Counted from the stretch's first letter, positions 7,506 through 15,868 are shown. The stretch is 64,000 nt of DNA from Halorubrum aquaticum (GCF_900113615.1 NZ_FOPZ01000008.1:53641-117640); one strand, 5' to 3'. The notes: a model not told the origin generated them from the sequence alone. Numbers and translations are program-made.

Positions 7506-9872
7506 GTGACGAACGATCCGCCGTGGGCCGACGTCTTCGGCCACGAGGAACCGTACCCCGAACAGGCGGACGGCATCGACGCCGCGGTCGACGCCGCCGA
7601 GGACGGCGGGTTCCTCGCGCTCGAGGGCGCGTGCGGGACCGGCAAGACGATGTTGGCGCTGACCGCCGGGATCGACCGCGTCCGTGACCCCGATTCCGAC
7701 TTCGAGCGCGTGTTCGTGCTCACCAGCGTCAAACAGCAGCTCCGGCAGTTCGAGACGGACCTCGACACGATCAACGCGAACCTCCCCGACGACTACGACC
7801 CCGTCTCCGGGCTGACGCTCGTCGGCAAGGCGGACGTCTGCCCGTACGCCCGCGAGAACCGCGGCGGGATCGACCGCGAGAACGTCTACGAGCGGTGTGA
7901 GGGCCTCCGCGAACGCACCCGGAACCTCGTCGGCGAGGGCGGCGAGACGACCGCCGGAACCCTCGCGAGCGAGGCGCGCAGCCAGCAGGTCGGCCTGATG
8001 GACTCGGGGACCGCGAGCGGCTCCGACGGCGGCCCGACCGGCGGCGGAGCCGCAGCCGACTACCTGACCGTCGACGGCGAGCCGACGCCGTACCCTCCCG
8101 ACACCGAGACGTTCGGGGAGACGGAGTTCTGTCCCTTTTACGCCGGCTTTCTCGACGACGTTCCCGACGACGGCGGCGATCCGGCCGAGGCGGTCCCGTT
8201 CGACGTGGCCGAGCTCGGCCACGTCGACGCCGACGAACTCGTCCGGCTCTCGGCGAGCCGCGGGTCGTGTCCCCACTCGGTGATGGGCGCGCTCGTGCCG
8301 GAAGTCGAGGTCGTGATCGGCAACTACTACCACGCGTTCGACCCGACCACGACCGCGACGTTCACGGGCGCGCTCATCGACGACGCGACGTTCCTCGTCT
8401 GTGACGAGGCGCACATGCTCGAGCCGCGCGTGCGTGACCTCGTCAGCGACGCGGTCGCCGACGCGAGCCTCAGGGACGCCGTCTCGGAGATCACCCGCGT
8501 CGTTCAGCCGCTCTCGTTCGAACGCGAGGGGGCGGAGTCCGACGACGCCGAACTCGTCCGCGGGGAACTCGAGGACGGCGACGTGACCGTCGAGGAACTG
8601 GAGGCGGTCAGGGAGTTCTACGCGACCCTCCGCGAGGAGCTGGACCGTCGAGTCACCGCCCACCTCGACCGCGAACGTCCGGACTGGCGCGCGTCGATGC
8701 GCGAACTCGACGACGACGAGATCCCGCTTCGGGACCCCGAGGAGCCCGGCGAGGACGCGATCACGACGTGGGCGAGCGAGGCGGGATACGGCGACCGGGT
8801 CTGGTCGCGCGCGCCCGCCGTCGGCGCGACCGTCAAGCGCGTCCTCGACTCGCTCTCCGATGAGGACAAACGGCGGGCCGCCCCCGGCGTCGGGCGGACG
8901 CTCAACGCGTGGTATCGCGAGGGACACACGGACTTCTTCCGCGCGATCGACCTCGAACGGACCTTCGACGAAACGGAGCCGCCCGACTCCTGGCGGCGCG
9001 CGTACAACGGGAGCCTCGCGCTGTACAACTGCCTCCCGAGCGAGCCGATCGGCGAGCGGCTCGGGGAGTTCGGCGGCGGCGTCGTGATGAGCGCGACGCT
9101 CGAACCGATGGACGTCTTCCGGGAGGTGACGGGTCTCGATCACCTCGCGGAGCGGGGTCGTCCCGTCGTCGAACGGACGTACGGGCTCTCGTTTCCCCCG
9201 GAGAACCGCGCGAGCTTCGCGGTCGACGCGCCGAAGTTCACCCACGCCAACCGCGGCGCGCCCGGCGAGCGGACCGATGCCCGGCTCGCCCATCTCGACG
9301 CGGCCGCGGCGGTCGCGAGCCGCGAGGGCAACGTGCTTGTCGGCGCGCCGAACTACGCCGAGGCGGCGTGGTTCGCCGAGGAGCTGGACGCGCGTCTCGA
9401 GAAGCCGGTGCTGCTCGACGAGTCCTCCGGCGACCGCGAGACCGAATCGCTCAAGGACGCCTTCTTCGCGGGCGAGGGGAAGGTCCTCGTCACCAGCCTC
9501 CGGGGAACGCTCACGGAAGGGGTCGACTACCGGGGCGACCGGCTCGCCGCGGCGGTCGTCTGTGGCGTCCCCCTCATCAACACCGCTCGGCCGCGAACGC
9601 GGGCGGTGATCGCGGCGTACGACCGACGCTTCGAGTCGGGCTTCGAGACCGCGCTCACCGTTCCCGCCGTTCGGAAGGCCCGACAGGCCGTCGGCAGGGT
9701 CATCCGCGGACCCGACGAGCGCGGCGTCCGCGTCCTCCTCGACGCGCGGTACGCTCGGGAGTCCTGGAATGGCGTCCGCGAATACCTCCCGGAACACGAA
9801 CGCGAGGAGTTCCAGCCGGTCAGCACGGACATGCTCTCGGTCGCCCTCGACAGGTTCGAAACGGGGAGATAG
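7506..9872 (+). CDS. XPD/Rad3-like ATP-dependent DNA helicase with Fe-S cysteines
   Basis: This 788-residue superfamily-2 helicase starts at GTG. Motifs in order: Q-like YPEQADGI, Walker A GACGTGKTM (residues about 38-46), DEAH box VCDEAHML (near 300), a late motif III-like VMSATLEPMD, and C-terminal VTSLRGTLTEGVDY and RQAVGRVIRGPDERG (motif VI). Cysteines in CPYA, ERCEGL, EFCPFY and GSCPHS between Walker A and the DEAH box fit the 4Fe-4S domain of XPD, which unwinds DNA 5' to 3' in repair. A glycine-rich insert of about 40 residues (GTASGSDGGPTGGGAAADYL) separates the second and third cysteines. The downstream small zinc-like gene is separated by a promoter, so this is probably monocistronic. 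Confidence 0.92.
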   Translation: MTNDPPWADVFGHEEPYPEQADGIDAAVDAAEDGGFLALEGACGTGKTMLALTAGIDRVRDPDSDFERVFVLTSVKQQLRQFETDLDTINANLPDDYDPVSGLTLVGKADVCPYARENRGGIDRENVYERCEGLRERTRNLVGEGGETTAGTLASEARSQQVGLMDSGTASGSDGGPTGGGAAADYLTVDGEPTPYPPDTETFGETEFCPFYAGFLDDVPDDGGDPAEAVPFDVAELGHVDADELVRLSASRGSCPHSVMGALVPEVEVVIGNYYHAFDPTTTATFTGALIDDATFLVCDEAHMLEPRVRDLVSDAVADASLRDAVSEITRVVQPLSFEREGAESDDAELVRGELEDGDVTVEELEAVREFYATLREELDRRVTAHLDRERPDWRASMRELDDDEIPLRDPEEPGEDAITTWASEAGYGDRVWSRAPAVGATVKRVLDSLSDEDKRRAAPGVGRTLNAWYREGHTDFFRAIDLERTFDETEPPDSWRRAYNGSLALYNCLPSEPIGERLGEFGGGVVMSATLEPMDVFREVTGLDHLAERGRPVVERTYGLSFPPENRASFAVDAPKFTHANRGAPGERTDARLAHLDAAAAVASREGNVLVGAPNYAEAAWFAEELDARLEKPVLLDESSGDRETESLKDAFFAGEGKVLVTSLRGTLTEGVDYRGDRLAAAVVCGVPLINTARPRTRAVIAAYDRRFESGFETALTVPAVRKARQAVGRVIRGPDERGVRVLLDARYARESWNGVREYLPEHEREEFQPVSTDMLSVALDRFETGR

Positions 9873-9900
9873 GGTATGGTTACCGGCCGATAACGGGCGC

Positions 9901-9908
9901 TTAATTAA
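9901..9908 (+). promoter_or_regulatory. TATA box of the 50-residue CxxC protein gene
   Basis: TTAATTAA lies 26-33 bases upstream of the ATG at 9934 and is conspicuous in this GC-rich sequence. It supports a separate leaderless promoter for the small gene. Confidence 0.5.
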
Positions 9909-9933
9909 TCGGGTCGAGGTCGGAAGGGCGCGT

Positions 9934-10086
9934 ATGGAATCACCGAAGCGATCCCGATTGTACCACGCCGTCTGTCGCGAGTGTTTCCTCGAGGAGGTCT
10001 TCGACTCCGCGGACGCGGCCGACGCGTTCGTGACCCGCCACGTCGAGGAGACCGGCCACACGGCGCTCGCGGAACGGGTGGACTGA
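9934..10086 (+). CDS. Small CxxC protein, 50 residues
   Basis: The product is MESPKRSRLYHAVCRECFLE followed by EVFDSADAADAFVTRHVEETGHTALAERVD. One CxxC pair plus two C-terminal histidines (TRHVEETGH) could form a CCHH-type single zinc ribbon; this is inferred from spacing only. Such tiny zinc-finger-like proteins are very common in haloarchaea and mostly uncharacterised. The start is fixed by the TATA box 26 bases upstream. Confidence 0.7.
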   Translation: MESPKRSRLYHAVCRECFLEEVFDSADAADAFVTRHVEETGHTALAERVD

Positions 10087-10164
10087 CGAAAGACGGACTC
10101 GAGACGGAGTCGAAACGGATTCGAAAGGGTTCGGCCGCCGTCCCGACGCGTTCCGCGAGAGCCC

Positions 10165-10776
10165 TCAGTTCTCCCGGCGGGCGAACGCGAGGTTGCCCGA
10201 GACGTTCTTGATGTACGCTCGAACGGTGTCGCCCTCCTGCGCGCCGGGAACGAAGACGGTGTACTCGCCGCGCTCGGCGACGCCGTCGCCCTTGCGGCCC
10301 GTGCCGACGATCTCCAGCTCGTAGGTGTTGCCCTCCTCGATGGCTTCCTCCTGTCGCTGGGTGTTCGACGTCGTCTGTTTCGCGACCGGCCGGAACGCCC
10401 CGCAGGCCTCACACCGGAGCATGGGCGTCCGGTTCTCCGTCTCCAGTCGCGTGTCGGGCAGGCCACACTCGGAGCAAGTGACGAACGACTCGATGTACGA
10501 GTCGATCGCCGCCTGGAAGTCGCGCTCGCGGAAGTTCCCGCTGTAGCGCGCGCGACCGTCCTCGTACTGGCCGGCCGTCCCGAGCTCCTGTTGGATCTTC
10601 GAGTGGACGTGCTCGGGGTCGCGGCTCAACGCATCGGCGATGGCCGAGAGGTTCGTCAATCGGGTGAACGCGCCGTCCTTTTGCGTTTCGGGGTCGGGGA
10701 CCGACAGCCGCTCGTCGGACCCGTCGAAGTCCGGAACCGCGTCCATCGCGCGGTCGAGGCTCGATTCGTATTCCAT
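10165..10776 (-). CDS. eif2b: Translation initiation factor aIF2 beta subunit with C-terminal TRAM domain
   Basis: This 203-residue protein is the beta subunit of archaeal initiation factor 2, which with the alpha and gamma subunits brings initiator Met-tRNA to the small ribosomal subunit. Residues about 1-135 hold the aIF2-beta core with the zinc ribbon VTCSECGLPDTRL...LRCEACGAF (two CxxC pairs near 100-123) and the region SKIQQELGTAGQYEDGRARYSG. Residues about 145-203 (GNTYELEIVGTGRKGDGVA to AYIKNVSGNLAF) form a TRAM domain, an RNA-binding barrel known as a fusion in haloarchaeal aIF2-beta. It lies alone on the minus strand. Confidence 0.95.
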   Translation of the reverse strand: MEYESSLDRAMDAVPDFDGSDERLSVPDPETQKDGAFTRLTNLSAIADALSRDPEHVHSKIQQELGTAGQYEDGRARYSGNFRERDFQAAIDSYIESFVTCSECGLPDTRLETENRTPMLRCEACGAFRPVAKQTTSNTQRQEEAIEEGNTYELEIVGTGRKGDGVAERGEYTVFVPGAQEGDTVRAYIKNVSGNLAFARREN

Positions 10777-10848
10777 ACGTGAGGGAACGCCGGGCCGACG
10801 GAAATCGCTTCCGGGTTTCGGAGGGGATCCTCGCTCACCTCGTCGCGT

Positions 10849-11034
10849 TCACAGGGCCGTCTGGAGCAGCCCGACGGCGAGGACGCAGGTGAGGAGGTAG
10901 GCGAGGACGACGAGGACGTTCCGCTTGGGAGCGTTCGTCGCCGCTCCGGGCACGTATCTCGTGAGCGAGCCGGGGGGAACTGGACGGTTCTCGGAGCGGT
11001 GATCCGGATCGTCGTTCCCGTTTTCGTCTATCAC
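10849..11034 (-). CDS. Small C-terminally anchored membrane protein, 61 residues
   Basis: A charged N-terminal half (DENGNDDPDHRSENRP) is followed by a single hydrophobic helix at the extreme C-terminus (VLVVLAYLLTCVLAVGLLQTAL). The topology is that of a tail-anchored protein. No family is recognised. It lies upstream of the aIF2-beta gene on the same strand with a 72-base gap. The codon bias is normal. Confidence 0.55.
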   Translation of the reverse strand: MIDENGNDDPDHRSENRPVPPGSLTRYVPGAATNAPKRNVLVVLAYLLTCVLAVGLLQTAL

Positions 11035-11431
11035 GTCCGTACGGTCCCGTCCGTGACGCTTAGCTATACACGGGGGTAATCCGGTCTAAGACGCCGTTAA
11101 CGACCTCTACGCGCCGGCTCGTCTCTCTCCAACGGCTCGTTTCGTACGCCGTCCCCGAACGAGGGCCGGTCGGTCGACGATCCCGCCTCACGGGCGGTTA
11201 GGATCGGCTTTCACGGGATCCGTCCGGCGGCTTCCGCGTCGGAACCTTCGCTTACCGTCGAGTACGGTGACCCGGACGAAAAACAACCTCGGATTGGTGG
11301 CACAACAGGCTGCTCAGACTAGTAACGGTCCCTTCCCTCGTGTCTCGTGAGTGCTCGGGGTCGACACGGCGGATCGACCGTTCGGGCGTCGGTCCGCGTG
11401 CGGACCCGGGTGCTACACAGGTGACAACACC
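11035..11431. other. Intergenic region, no gene seen
   Basis: This stretch of about 400 bases separates the core aIF2-beta region from the accessory island at 11.4-13.8 kb. It contains AT-rich patches such as GCTATACACGGGGGTAAT near 11063 that could be promoters for the minus-strand small membrane protein. No reading frame with haloarchaeal codon bias and no RNA gene is visible. Confidence 0.5.
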
Positions 11432-12106
11432 ATGCAACGACGCAAACTCTTGGTCGGAATGGGATCGCTCGCCGCCGGTGGGGCGGCTACAATAGGTACT
11501 GGGGCGTTTTCATCAGCCACTGCCGAAAGGGCGATCAGCACCCAAGTTAGGACAGATAGCAATGCATATCTGGGAATCACTGGGGATTCTGACTACACCA
11601 CAGAAACCAACGGGACGCTGGAGATCAATTTCGATAGCAACGGAAATGGAACCGGACTCAATGCGAATGCGACAACCGAATTCACCGATCTTCTTACCGT
11701 CACCAATCAGGGGACGGAGCTTGTGCTGGTCTGGTTGAATCTCAATGATTTGAACGCACTAATCGGTCCGGATCCCGGTACCAATGACGGTTCCTATGCC
11801 ACGGCCTACCTCTCCATGCAGGCTAATGCGTTAGCAAACGGCACCGGGGGTGGCATGGATGGTGGAGATGGTACCTCCACAGGCCAAGGAACTAGCGGGG
11901 CTCCCGGGCAGTGGGGTGTGTTCGTCCCATCCGGTGAGAGCGTGGATATCGCGCTTGGGTTCTACAACATCCCTGCGGGTGATGTCGGTCAAGTATACAA
12001 CGCCGATATTGAAGTGAACGCCGCTGCTGAAGATTCCGAGTACTTCAAAGACGTCGTTCCTGAGTACAGCTTCCCGAACAATCCCAGTCGACCGTACGTC
12101 CCGTAA
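11432..12106 (+). CDS. Secreted DUF1102/camelysin-like protein with twin-residue N-terminus
   Basis: This 224-residue protein starts MQRRKLLVGMGSLAAGGAAT, a signal peptide with a basic N-region and a hydrophobic core, followed by GTGAFSSATAERAI and NAYLGI. That is the pattern of haloarchaeal DUF1102 proteins, whose N-terminus resembles camelysin/TasA-type fibre proteins. The mature part is beta-rich and Asn/Thr/Gly-rich, with a low-complexity loop (GTGGGMDGGDGTSTGQGTSG). The gene is much AT-richer than its neighbours, with codons such as AAT, ATA and GAT that are rare nearby, so recent transfer is likely. It lies directly upstream of a transposase remnant. The start was chosen at the signal peptide; the open frame upstream is noise. 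Whether the export route is Tat (RR at 3-4) or Sec is undecided. Confidence 0.75.
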   Translation: MQRRKLLVGMGSLAAGGAATIGTGAFSSATAERAISTQVRTDSNAYLGITGDSDYTTETNGTLEINFDSNGNGTGLNANATTEFTDLLTVTNQGTELVLVWLNLNDLNALIGPDPGTNDGSYATAYLSMQANALANGTGGGMDGGDGTSTGQGTSGAPGQWGVFVPSGESVDIALGFYNIPAGDVGQVYNADIEVNAAAEDSEYFKDVVPEYSFPNNPSRPYVP

Positions 12107-12158
12107 CGTACCGAAAATCATCCTTTATTCAATCCGTTCGGGCTAGTACTATTCTCGT

Positions 12159-12365
12159 TTGCTGTCTCAGACACTTGAAACGATCATGAGCGGAGATTCA
12201 GTTTGGACGGCCGTGTTGGATCACTGTGATCGTTTTCATAACTCGTGGGTAGGTAGTCGAGTAAACGTCCGTGAACGGCTTGAACAGTTCGCACACTGCT
12301 ATAATCACCAACGACCGCATCAGTTACTGGATAAACGAACGCCATCTGTAGAGGTGCTGACCTAG
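12159..12365 (+). pseudogene. Transposase/integrase-core remnant (IS3/IS481-like C-terminus)
   Basis: The final residues (LEQFAHCYNHQRPHQLLDKR followed by TPSVEVL) match the very C-terminal end of DDE transposases of the IS3/IS481 type, where Y-N-x-x-R-P-H-x-x-L closes the rve integrase core. Only about 60 residues remain, the catalytic Asp-Asp-Glu residues are absent and the preceding residues (about 12159-12200) do not look like transposase, so this is a decayed fragment. No terminal inverted repeat could be identified by eye. The local sequence is AT-rich like the gene before it. It suggests that the island arrived by, or was later hit by, an insertion sequence. Confidence 0.7.
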
Positions 12366-12540
12366 ACAGTACCTGTCTGAATATTGTCGAGAAAATTCGA
12401 CATTTCCATGATAATCACTGTGAATTAGTGAGTATGGTTATCATGTTGAGAATAAATCTCTCCTTTCTGATTAAACGCGTTACATAACAATATGCGTCCA
12501 CTTCGGATATTTCCCTGGACAGGGCGACTCGGTACAGTCG

Positions 12541-13245
12541 ATGCCGACGACGAGTCGATCGGTCGTTGACGAGTCTCACCGGTCGAAACAGCGGTCCGGA
12601 TCAGTGACGGAGGGGAGGAGAGAGGACGTGATTCAGGAGATACGGAGCCAACAACCGGACGATCCCGATCCGACATCCGATCGGGACACGACGACGGGAA
12701 CAGCGCGCGAAACCGAACTCGACCGCGAGGACATCTTCGACGTACTGAGCAACGAGCGGCGGCGATACGCGATCGAGTATCTCAAGGGCCACGACGAGGG
12801 CGAGACGATCGAACTCGCCGACCTCGTCGACTACATCGCCGCCCGCGAGAACGACACCACCGTCGGGCGGGTGAGCTACAAACAGCGAAAGCGGGTGTAC
12901 TCCTCGCTGCGCCAGACGCACCTGCCGAAGCTGAGCCACTGCGGACTGATCGAGTACGACCGAGACCGGGGCACGATCGCGCTCGCCGACGGAGTCAGAG
13001 AGGTCCAGATGCACTTGGAGTACGTCCCGGAGGACGACATCCCGTGGTGTTACCACTACCTCGGACTGGCGTCCGTTATGGGGGCGGTCGTCGCCCTCGT
13101 GTGGCTCGGCGTGTACCCGTTCAGCGACCTGACGACCGTCGGATTCGGGACGATCCTCACCTCGGTGTTCGGGATCTCGGCCGCGGTCCACACGATCCAC
13201 ACCAAGCGAAACGAACTGGGTTCGGATCTGGAGGTCGACCGATGA
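12541..13245 (+). CDS. Winged-helix (DUF7344-type) protein with two C-terminal membrane helices
   Basis: This 234-residue protein has a disordered polar N-terminus (about 60 residues), then a haloarchaeal winged-helix domain (EDIFDVLSNERRRYAIEYLK...ELADLVDYIAA...YKQRKRVYSSLRQTHLPKLSHCGLIEYDRDR, residues about 62-150), and two hydrophobic segments at about 178-215. It is probably a membrane-tethered DNA-binding regulator. DUF7344 proteins often sit with DUF1102-type secreted proteins, and here one lies on each side. The downstream secreted-protein gene starts about 31 bases later and is likely cotranscribed. High-GC codon use, unlike the AT-rich gene at 11432, indicates a different history. 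The start is uncertain; the first ATG of the frame was used. Confidence 0.8.
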   Translation: MPTTSRSVVDESHRSKQRSGSVTEGRREDVIQEIRSQQPDDPDPTSDRDTTTGTARETELDREDIFDVLSNERRRYAIEYLKGHDEGETIELADLVDYIAARENDTTVGRVSYKQRKRVYSSLRQTHLPKLSHCGLIEYDRDRGTIALADGVREVQMHLEYVPEDDIPWCYHYLGLASVMGAVVALVWLGVYPFSDLTTVGFGTILTSVFGISAAVHTIHTKRNELGSDLEVDR

Positions 13246-13276
13246 ACCGGCGGCCGACGGACCGGCCTTCGACGCC

Positions 13277-13792
13277 ATGACCGGCGCGTTCCGAACGCTC
13301 GCTACCGGCCTGCTCGCGGTCGGACTGGTGTTCGCTCTCGTCGGGACCGGCGGGTTCTCCTCGGCGATGACGGACCGCGAAGTGACGGTCGCGACCGCCG
13401 CCGACGAGCGCGCCTTCGTCGGCTACGACTCGCCCGACGAGATCGCGATCGGTACCGACGGGAACGCGACGAACGGAGGCGGAGCGAACCGGAGCGAAAC
13501 CGTGACGCTCGTCACCGTGACGAACCGGTTCGACGTCGAGGTCGACGTCACCGAGGTCGATGTCGACGAGAAGCCCGACGACCTCAACGTTACCGTCCGA
13601 CCCCCTCCGTCGGACGTGTCACCCGGCGAGTCGGGGTCCGAAGCCGTCGTGGCGGAGCTCGAATGTGCGGACGCCTTCGAAGCCGAGCGGCTGTCCGTGA
13701 CGGTTCGCCTCCGGGGGAACGGCGTCGAGGCGGTCGTCTTCGGCGATACGGAGAGTCGAACCATCTCGGTTACCTGTCGGACGGGGTCCTGA
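13277..13792 (+). CDS. Secreted protein related to the DUF1102/camelysin-like family
   Basis: This 171-residue protein begins with a signal peptide (MTGAFRTLATGLLAVGLVFA), then GTGGFSSAMTDREVTVATAA and RAFVGYD. The block GTG-G/A-FSS-x3-(D/E)R-x-V/I followed by A-F/Y-V/L-G is the same as in the protein at 11432 (GTGAFSSATAERAI...AYLGI), so the two are distant paralogues. The mature part is Val/Thr/Asp-rich and predicted beta-stranded, with two cysteines (ELECADAF and SVTCRTGS) that could form a disulfide. It follows the winged-helix gene at about 31 bases and is probably in its operon. It is likely exported and cell-surface associated; its function is not established. Confidence 0.75.
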   Translation: MTGAFRTLATGLLAVGLVFALVGTGGFSSAMTDREVTVATAADERAFVGYDSPDEIAIGTDGNATNGGGANRSETVTLVTVTNRFDVEVDVTEVDVDEKPDDLNVTVRPPPSDVSPGESGSEAVVAELECADAFEAERLSVTVRLRGNGVEAVVFGDTESRTISVTCRTGS

Positions 13793-13914
13793 TACCCCGT
13801 CCGCTCCGTACCGTCCGACCCCGAGCTACTCTCGCCGTGACAGCCATCCCGAATCCCGACTCTCAAGGACGAGAGCGTTCAGAGGGCGGCTGATATCGGG
13901 GCGTCGAAGAGAAG

Positions 13915-13989
13915 TAGCGGGAGGTAGATTTGAACTACCGATCTCCGGGTTATGAGCCCGGCGGAATCTCCTGGCTATCCCATCCCGCT
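13915..13989 (-). tRNA. Initiator tRNA-Met (CAU)
   Basis: Read on the minus strand, the 75-base sequence folds into a tRNA: acceptor AGCGGGA pairing with TCCCGCT, D-arm GGGATAGCCAGGAGATTCC, anticodon stem CCGGG/CCCGG around the loop CTCATAA (anticodon CAT), and T-arm GGTAGTTCAAATCTACC, with discriminator A. The A1-U72 end pair and the three consecutive G-C pairs in the anticodon stem (GGG/CCC) mark it as the initiator rather than the elongator. There is no intron and CCA is not encoded. It lies 115 bases downstream of ftsY on the same strand. Confidence 0.95.
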
Positions 13990-14103
13990 ATCGTGATCAA
14001 ACCGCGGTGAACTGTTAAGGGTTCTGATCCCGTCGCCGGTGTGCGGTTCGCTCCCGCACGAGTTATAAACGAATCGGGAGGGTTTCCGGCGTGAACGACG
14101 ACC

Positions 14104-15228
14104 CTACTCCTCACCGAGCAGGCTGTCGACGAGCGCCTCCGGGTCGAACCGCGTCAGGTCGTCGTAGCCCTGGCCGGTCCCCAGAAAGAGGATCGGCTTG
14201 CCGGTGACGTACGCGACGGAGATCGCCGCGCCGCCGGAGGAGTCGGCGTCCGCCTTCGTCAACACCGCGCCGTCGATCTCGGCGGCCTCGTTGAACTCCT
14301 TCGCGCGGTTGACCGCGTCCTGTCCCGCGACCGCCTCGTCGACGAAGAGCGTCATGTCGGGGTCGACGACGCGGTCGATCTTCTCCAGTTGCGCCATCAG
14401 GTCGTCGCTCGTGTGGAGTCGACCGGCGGTGTCGCCGAGGACGACGTCAACGTCGTTCGCTCGCGCGTACTCGACGCCGTCGTAGATCACGGCCGCCGGG
14501 TCGCCGCCCTGGTCGTGGGAGATCAGCTCGCGGTCGAGCCGGTTCGCGTGCTCGGCGATCTGTTCGTTCGCGCCCGCCCGGTAGGTGTCCCCGTTCGCCA
14601 GCACCGACGAGTAGCCGCGATCCTCGAGCCACTCCGAGAGCTTGGCGATGGTCGTCGTCTTCCCGACGCCGTTGACGCCGGTGAAGACGATCGTCAACGG
14701 CTTTTCCGCCTCGGCGACTCGCTCCTCGAAGTCGAACTGCCCGACCGCGATCACGTCGAGGAGCGCGTCGTGAAGCGCCCGTTCGACCAGCTCGCCGGTC
14801 GTCTCGACCTGTTTTCGCGACTCGCCGAGCATCGTCTCACGCACCGTCTCGAGGATCTGCTCGGCGACGCTCATCTCCACGTCGCTCTCGAGAAGCGCCA
14901 TCTCGAGGTCCCAGAGCGGTTCCTCCAGGTCCTCCTCCTCGATGATGATCCGGCCGGTCGCGAACGCCTTCGCGCGCTGGAAGGTGCTCGGTTCCGTCGA
15001 GCCGTCCGTCTCCTCGTCAGCCTCCTCTTCGGTCGAGGCGACGTCCGCGGAGGATCCGTCGGCGTCGGCGGCGGAGTCGGCCTCGGCCGCCGTGGCGGCG
15101 GAGTCGGACGCGGGTTCCGCGGCCGCGTCGGCTGCCGCGTCCTCTCCCTCCGGGACCTCCTCGGCGTCCGTGGATTCCTCTACGTCCTCACGAAAACTGC
15201 TCAGCTTGTCCTTCAGTCCGTCGAACAC
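14104..15228 (-). CDS. ftsY: Signal recognition particle receptor FtsY
   Basis: This 374-residue SRP-family GTPase docks ribosome-SRP complexes at the membrane. The N-terminal 75 residues form an acidic, Ala/Asp/Glu/Ser-rich A domain (AADAAAEPASDSAATAAEAD), unusually rich in acidic residues as in halophiles. The NG domain follows: G1 GVNGVGKTTTIAKLSEWL, G2 region GDTYRAGA, G3 DTAGRLHTSDDLMAQLEK, G4 TKADADSSGG and the closing GTGQGYDDLTRFDPE. It is the last gene of the L39e-L31e-aIF6-L18Ae-prefoldin operon, 11 bases after prefoldin alpha. The start MFDGLKDKLSSF is typical for archaeal FtsY. Confidence 0.96.
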   Translation of the reverse strand: MFDGLKDKLSSFREDVEESTDAEEVPEGEDAAADAAAEPASDSAATAAEADSAADADGSSADVASTEEEADEETDGSTEPSTFQRAKAFATGRIIIEEEDLEEPLWDLEMALLESDVEMSVAEQILETVRETMLGESRKQVETTGELVERALHDALLDVIAVGQFDFEERVAEAEKPLTIVFTGVNGVGKTTTIAKLSEWLEDRGYSSVLANGDTYRAGANEQIAEHANRLDRELISHDQGGDPAAVIYDGVEYARANDVDVVLGDTAGRLHTSDDLMAQLEKIDRVVDPDMTLFVDEAVAGQDAVNRAKEFNEAAEIDGAVLTKADADSSGGAAISVAYVTGKPILFLGTGQGYDDLTRFDPEALVDSLLGEE

Positions 15229-15239
15229 GGTCGGCTACC

Positions 15240-15695
15240 TCACTCGTCGCCGGACTGCTCCTGCATCTGTTGCATCTGCTGTTGTTGCATCTGCTGTTGC
15301 ATCTGCTGGGCCTGCTGTTCGAGCTCCTGGCTCTCGTCTTCCAGCTCGTCGATCTCCGCTTCGGTCTCCTCGATGCGGTCATCGAGCGCGTCCTGCTTGC
15401 GGCGGAGCACGTCGATGGCGTCGTCCTGGTCCTGCTCGGCCGAGTAGTTGCCGCCGAGCGAGACGACGATCTCGTCGATGTCCTGGACTTCCGCACGGAC
15501 GTACGCGCCGCCGCCGAGCGGCACCTGGACCGTCGCGCCGGTCTCGAGGGTCTCGATCGCCTCGACGGCCTCGTCGATGTCGGACTTCTCCTGGCGGTAC
15601 TCCTCGACTTCCGTCTCGAGTGCCTCGATCTCCTCGTCGAGGGCCTGAAGCTCCTGGGAGAGCTGCTGGAGTTGCTGTTGTCCGCCACCCATCAT
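15240..15695 (-). CDS. pfdA: Prefoldin subunit alpha
   Basis: This 151-residue subunit of the archaeal hexameric prefoldin chaperone delivers unfolded chains to the thermosome. It has the expected layout: N-terminal coiled coil (residues about 5-55), a beta-hairpin core (ATVQVPLGGGAYVRAEV and DEIVVSLGGNYSAE, about 60-95) and a C-terminal coiled coil (100-140). The extreme C-terminus is a Gln/Met-rich run (QQAQQMQQQMQQQQMQQMQE). The ATG overlaps the L18Ae stop codon in an ATGA arrangement, indicating translational coupling. Length and hairpins match the alpha, not the beta, subunit. Confidence 0.95.
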   Translation of the reverse strand: MMGGGQQQLQQLSQELQALDEEIEALETEVEEYRQEKSDIDEAVEAIETLETGATVQVPLGGGAYVRAEVQDIDEIVVSLGGNYSAEQDQDDAIDVLRRKQDALDDRIEETEAEIDELEDESQELEQQAQQMQQQMQQQQMQQMQEQSGDE

Positions 15696-15868
15696 GCCGC
15701 GGACACCTCCTCGATCTCGATCTGCGTGCGCTTCCGGTTGTGCTGGCTACCCACCTGCGTGTAGATGCGCTCGCGCGCGAGGTCCTCGTTCTCCGCGTCG
15801 ACGTCCTTGGTGAACGGCTGGAAGCCGTCTCTGCTCTGGAACCGCCCGCTCACGGTGTAAGTACTCAT
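15692..15868 (-). CDS. rpl18a: 50S ribosomal protein L18Ae (LX)
   Basis: This 58-residue protein, MSTYTVSGRFQSRDGFQPFT and ending HNRKRTQIEIEEVSAA, matches archaeal LX/L18Ae, a small protein of the large subunit. The gene sits between aIF6 (upstream) and pfdA (downstream), the conserved archaeal order. Its stop TGA overlaps the pfdA ATG. About 105 bases separate it from aIF6, including an AT-rich patch (CCTAAAAAC near 15902) that might hold an internal promoter. Confidence 0.93.
   Translation of the reverse strand: MSTYTVSGRFQSRDGFQPFTKDVDAENEDLARERIYTQVGSQHNRKRTQIEIEEVSAA

Noticed and set aside
5279..7774. An 831-codon minus-strand frame across the HAD and MFS genes
   Set aside because: Antisense shadow. 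The product is a low-complexity Asp/Arg/Gly sequence, while both plus-strand genes have clear motifs.
7476..10466. A 996-codon minus-strand frame opposite the XPD-like helicase
   Set aside because: Antisense shadow of the helicase, whose Walker A, DEAH and Fe-S cysteines are on the plus strand.
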